Below, piece after piece: positions 61,798 through 64,000 of a DNA stretch of 64,000 nt. The position numbers and the translations under genes are program-made. The stretch's first letter is position 1, and every line of letters begins with the position of its first letter. The DNA is from Bradyrhizobium sediminis (GTDB taxonomy: Bacteria > Pseudomonadota > Alphaproteobacteria > Rhizobiales > Xanthobacteraceae): contig NZ_CP076135.1 in the NCBI RefSeq assembly GCF_018736105.1, forward strand, positions 1,796,001-1,860,000. The letters run 5' to 3'. The notes beneath the pieces were generated by a model that was not told the origin of the DNA, did not search any database, and worked only from the letters and a program-made list of their open reading frames with translations.

Positions 61798-63057
61798 ATG
61801 TCAGACGAGATCAAACGGGGCCTGCAGTCTCCGCTTCGCCGCAAACTGCTGATGGGAGCGGCCGCTCTGCCAGCCATGGCGCTGCTGCCGCGGGTATCAT
61901 TCGGTGCCGGGCCGGCGACTTCGGCCGTCAACACCACGGGACTTGCGGTGACCGACACCGAAGTCACGGTCGGCATCCTGCATTCCGCGACCGGCACGAT
62001 GGCGATCTCCGAAACCGGCTCGATCCAGGCCGAAAAGCTGGCCATCGAGCAGATCAACGCCATGGGTGGTGTGCTTGGCCGCAAGATAAAGATCATTCAG
62101 GAAGACGGCGCCTCTGACTGGCCGACTTTCGCGGAGAAGGCCAAGAAGTTGCTGGTTAACGACAAGGTGGCCTCGATCATGGGCTGCTGGACCTCGGCGT
62201 CGCGCAAGGCGGTGCTGCCGGTGATGGAGCAGTACAACGGCATGCTCTATTACCCTACCTTCTATGAAGGGCTCGAGCAGTCCAAGAACGTGATCTACAC
62301 CGGCCAGGAAGCGACTCAGCAAATTCTCGCCGGCATCGACTGGATCACCAAGGAGAAGAACGCCAAATCGTTCTACTTCATTGGTTCCGACTACATCTGG
62401 CCGCGTACCTCGAACAAGATCGCGCGCAAGCACATCGAGAACTTCCTGAAGCTGAAGGTCGTCGGCGAGGAATACTTCCCGCTCGGCCACACCCAGTTCA
62501 ACTCGGTGATCAACAAGCTGAAGCTGACCAAGCCCGATGTGATCTTCACCGACGTTGTCGGCGGTTCCAACGTCGCGTTCTACAAGCAGCTCAAGGCGGC
62601 CGGCATCGACCTGTCGAAGCAGACCCTTCTGACCATCTCGGTCACCGAGGACGAGATCGACGGCATCGGCGGCGAGAACATTGCCGGCGCCTACGCCTGC
62701 ATGAAGTACTTCCAGTCGCTGAAGAACGAGAACAACGAAAAGTTTGTTGCCGCGTTCAAGAAGATGTGGGGCGAGAAGACGGTGATCGGCGACGTGACGC
62801 AGGCCGCTTATCTCGGCCCGTGGCTGTGGAAGGCCACCGTCGAGAAGGCGGGTTCCTTCGACGTCGACAAGGTTGCGGCGGCTTCGCCCGGCATCGAGTT
62901 CAAGGGTGCGCCGGAAGGCTATGTCCGGATCCACGAAAACCACCATCTGTGGTCGAAGACCCGCGTGGGCAAAGCCAAGCTGGACGGGCAATTCGAGGTG
63001 GTGTTCGAGACCGCCGACCTGATCCAGCCGGATCCGTTCCCCAAGGGCTATCAATAA
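61798..63057 (+). CDS. urtA: urea ABC transporter substrate-binding protein
   Basis: 419 residues from ATG 61798. A Tat-like leader (LRRKLLMGAAALPAMALLP) is followed by the family 6 binding-protein fold: TVGILHSATGTMAISETGSIQAEKLAIEQINAMGGVLGRK in pieces, GCWTSASRKAVLPV, YYPTFYEGLEQSKNVIYTG, GSDYIWPRTSNKIARKH and GDVTQAAYLGPWLWK, all strongly typical of UrtA. Binds urea, or short-chain amides in the FmdD relatives. First gene of the urt operon; the permease gene follows after a hairpin. Confidence 0.94.
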   Translation: MSDEIKRGLQSPLRRKLLMGAAALPAMALLPRVSFGAGPATSAVNTTGLAVTDTEVTVGILHSATGTMAISETGSIQAEKLAIEQINAMGGVLGRKIKIIQEDGASDWPTFAEKAKKLLVNDKVASIMGCWTSASRKAVLPVMEQYNGMLYYPTFYEGLEQSKNVIYTGQEATQQILAGIDWITKEKNAKSFYFIGSDYIWPRTSNKIARKHIENFLKLKVVGEEYFPLGHTQFNSVINKLKLTKPDVIFTDVVGGSNVAFYKQLKAAGIDLSKQTLLTISVTEDEIDGIGGENIAGAYACMKYFQSLKNENNEKFVAAFKKMWGEKTVIGDVTQAAYLGPWLWKATVEKAGSFDVDKVAAASPGIEFKGAPEGYVRIHENHHLWSKTRVGKAKLDGQFEVVFETADLIQPDPFPKGYQ

Positions 63058-63127
63058 GGGCTCGCGCACAAATCCTGCGCTTTCCCAGCCTCTCCCTGGC
63101 GTGGACCGTCAATCCGCGCCCAACACC

Positions 63128-63157
63128 CCCGCGTCGCGAACCTGCTCGCGACGCGGG
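63128..63157 (+). terminator. hairpin between urtA and urtB
   Basis: CCCGCGTCGCGA and TCGCGACGCGGG form a perfect 12-bp stem with a six-base loop, 23 bp before urtB. No T-tract. Likely attenuates read-through or stabilises the urtA message, as in the nrtA-nrtB gap. Confidence 0.65.
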
Positions 63158-63180
63158 ACTTCCCCGACGGAGAAACATCG

Positions 63181-64000
63181 ATGTTCGGCGACTATTCGAT
63201 TGGCGATCTGGGCTCCATTTTCGTCATGCAGGGCTTCGCGGGCCTGATCCTGTTTTCCGTCTACGTGCTGATGGCGCTCGGGCTTGCGATCATCTTCGGC
63301 CAGATGGGCGTCATCAACATGGCGCATGGCGAGTTCATGATCCTAGGCGCCTACGTCACCTGGCTCACCTCCAGCGCTTTTCAGCACTACTTGCCGTCGC
63401 TGTTTTCCGGATACTTCTTTATCGCGATGGCGCTGGCCTTCGTCGCCTCCGGTTCGCTCGGCATGCTGGTCGAATGGGCGCTGATCCGGCATCTCTACAA
63501 GCGCCCGCTGGATACGCTGCTCGCCACCTGGGGGTTGAGCCTTATCCTGCAGCAGGCCTATCGATCGATTTTCGGTGCCCGTGAAGTCGGCGTCGAGCTG
63601 CCGCAATGGATGCTGGGTTCGCTGCACGTCACCGAAAGCATCGAGGTCCCGATCAACGGCGTGTTCGTGATGGCTTTGACAGTGCTGATCACGGTCGCCG
63701 TGGCTTACGTCATGTACAAATCGCGCTGGGGCCGCCAGGTCCGCGCCGTGGTGCAGAACCGCATCATGGCCGGCGCGGTCGGCATCAACACCGAGAAGGT
63801 CGATCGCTACACCTTTGGCCTCGGCTGCGGCATCGCCGGTGTCGCCGGCAGCGCCTTCACGATGATCGGCTCAACGGGGCCGACTTCCGGCCAGCTCTAC
63901 ATCGTCGATACCTTCCTGGTGGTGGTGTTCGGCGGCGCAGCCAGCCTGATCGGCACCATCGCCTCGGCATTCAGCATCTCGCAGACACAATCCACGCTCG
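63181..64000 (+). CDS. urtB: urea ABC transporter permease UrtB (cut by window end)
   Basis: About 273 residues are visible before the window ends. A LivH-type branched-chain permease: VLMALGLAIIFGQMGVINMAHGEFMILGAYVTW in pieces, LLATWGLSLILQQAYRSIFG, SRWGRQVRAVVQNRIMAGAVGINTEKVDRYTFGLGCGIAG in pieces, and VVVFGGAASLIGTIASAF near the end. The expected last helix and tail lie outside. Start ATG 63181 is preceded by GACGGAGAAAC. Confidence 0.93.
   Translation, partial: MFGDYSIGDLGSIFVMQGFAGLILFSVYVLMALGLAIIFGQMGVINMAHGEFMILGAYVTWLTSSAFQHYLPSLFSGYFFIAMALAFVASGSLGMLVEWALIRHLYKRPLDTLLATWGLSLILQQAYRSIFGAREVGVELPQWMLGSLHVTESIEVPINGVFVMALTVLITVAVAYVMYKSRWGRQVRAVVQNRIMAGAVGINTEKVDRYTFGLGCGIAGVAGSAFTMIGSTGPTSGQLYIVDTFLVVVFGGAASLIGTIASAFSISQTQSTL

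Overview
The window is high-GC alphaproteobacterial chromosome, most likely from a Bradyrhizobium or close relative (Nitrobacteraceae). Pointers are the contiguous fixLJ, response regulator, FixK2-type fixK, fixNOQP and fixGHIS block, the dispersed intergenic repeats familiar from Bradyrhizobium/Rhodopseudomonas at about 34.8, 35.9 and 37.2-38.0 kb, and the wealth of solute-binding proteins and carboxylate/CoA catabolism. No rRNA, tRNA, CRISPR array, insertion sequence or prophage was recognised.

Layout. 0-6 kb: an IclR-type regulator cut by the window edge, divergent from a five-gene catabolic operon (TPP enzyme, degenerate SDR, cupin, FAD oxidoreductase, TIM-barrel isomerase). 6-8 kb: a small unknown protein and a frameshifted GGDEF gene. 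8-13 kb: Bug-type binding protein, IclR regulator, acyl-CoA dehydrogenase and class III alkylsulfatase, probably an alkyl-sulfate ester locus. 13-26 kb: the oxygen-response module. FixL (haem PAS kinase) and FixJ are encoded next to FixK. FixK boxes stand before the single-domain response regulator, before ccoN and before ccoG, which encode or build the high-affinity cbb3 oxidase. A universal stress protein and a CBS protein sit inside the block. 26-37 kb: glycogen synthase-like protein, class III CoA-transferase, a complete Dpp/Opp-type ABC importer, a zinc alcohol dehydrogenase and a beta-decarboxylating dehydrogenase.

37-45 kb is the most accessory-looking part. A long non-coding repeat region leads into an AT-richer stand-alone RelA/SpoT synthetase gene. 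This is followed by a crotonase-family protein without the classical catalytic glutamates, an XRE regulator, a LysR regulator, an internally deleted cysteine-hydrolase remnant, and a DUF3830 / 42-aa ORF / M20 amidohydrolase operon. 45-50 kb: CcdA, a DUF2798 membrane protein, an HWE-type kinase, a serine hydrolase and an intradiol dioxygenase.

50-64 kb is a nitrogen-acquisition region: nrtABC-type nitrate uptake, a flavoprotein and assimilatory nitrate reductase NasA, then the start of the urea importer (urtA, urtB cut by the window end). Between them lies a two-gene signalling unit: a 1123-aa hybrid kinase whose N-terminus is a whole NCS1-type permease followed by a nine-cysteine cluster, overlapping a LuxR-type response regulator gene. 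The same palindrome, TGTGC-N3-GCACA, occurs upstream of both nrtA and urtA. This transporter-kinase system and its possible operator are the best candidate for something under-described here.
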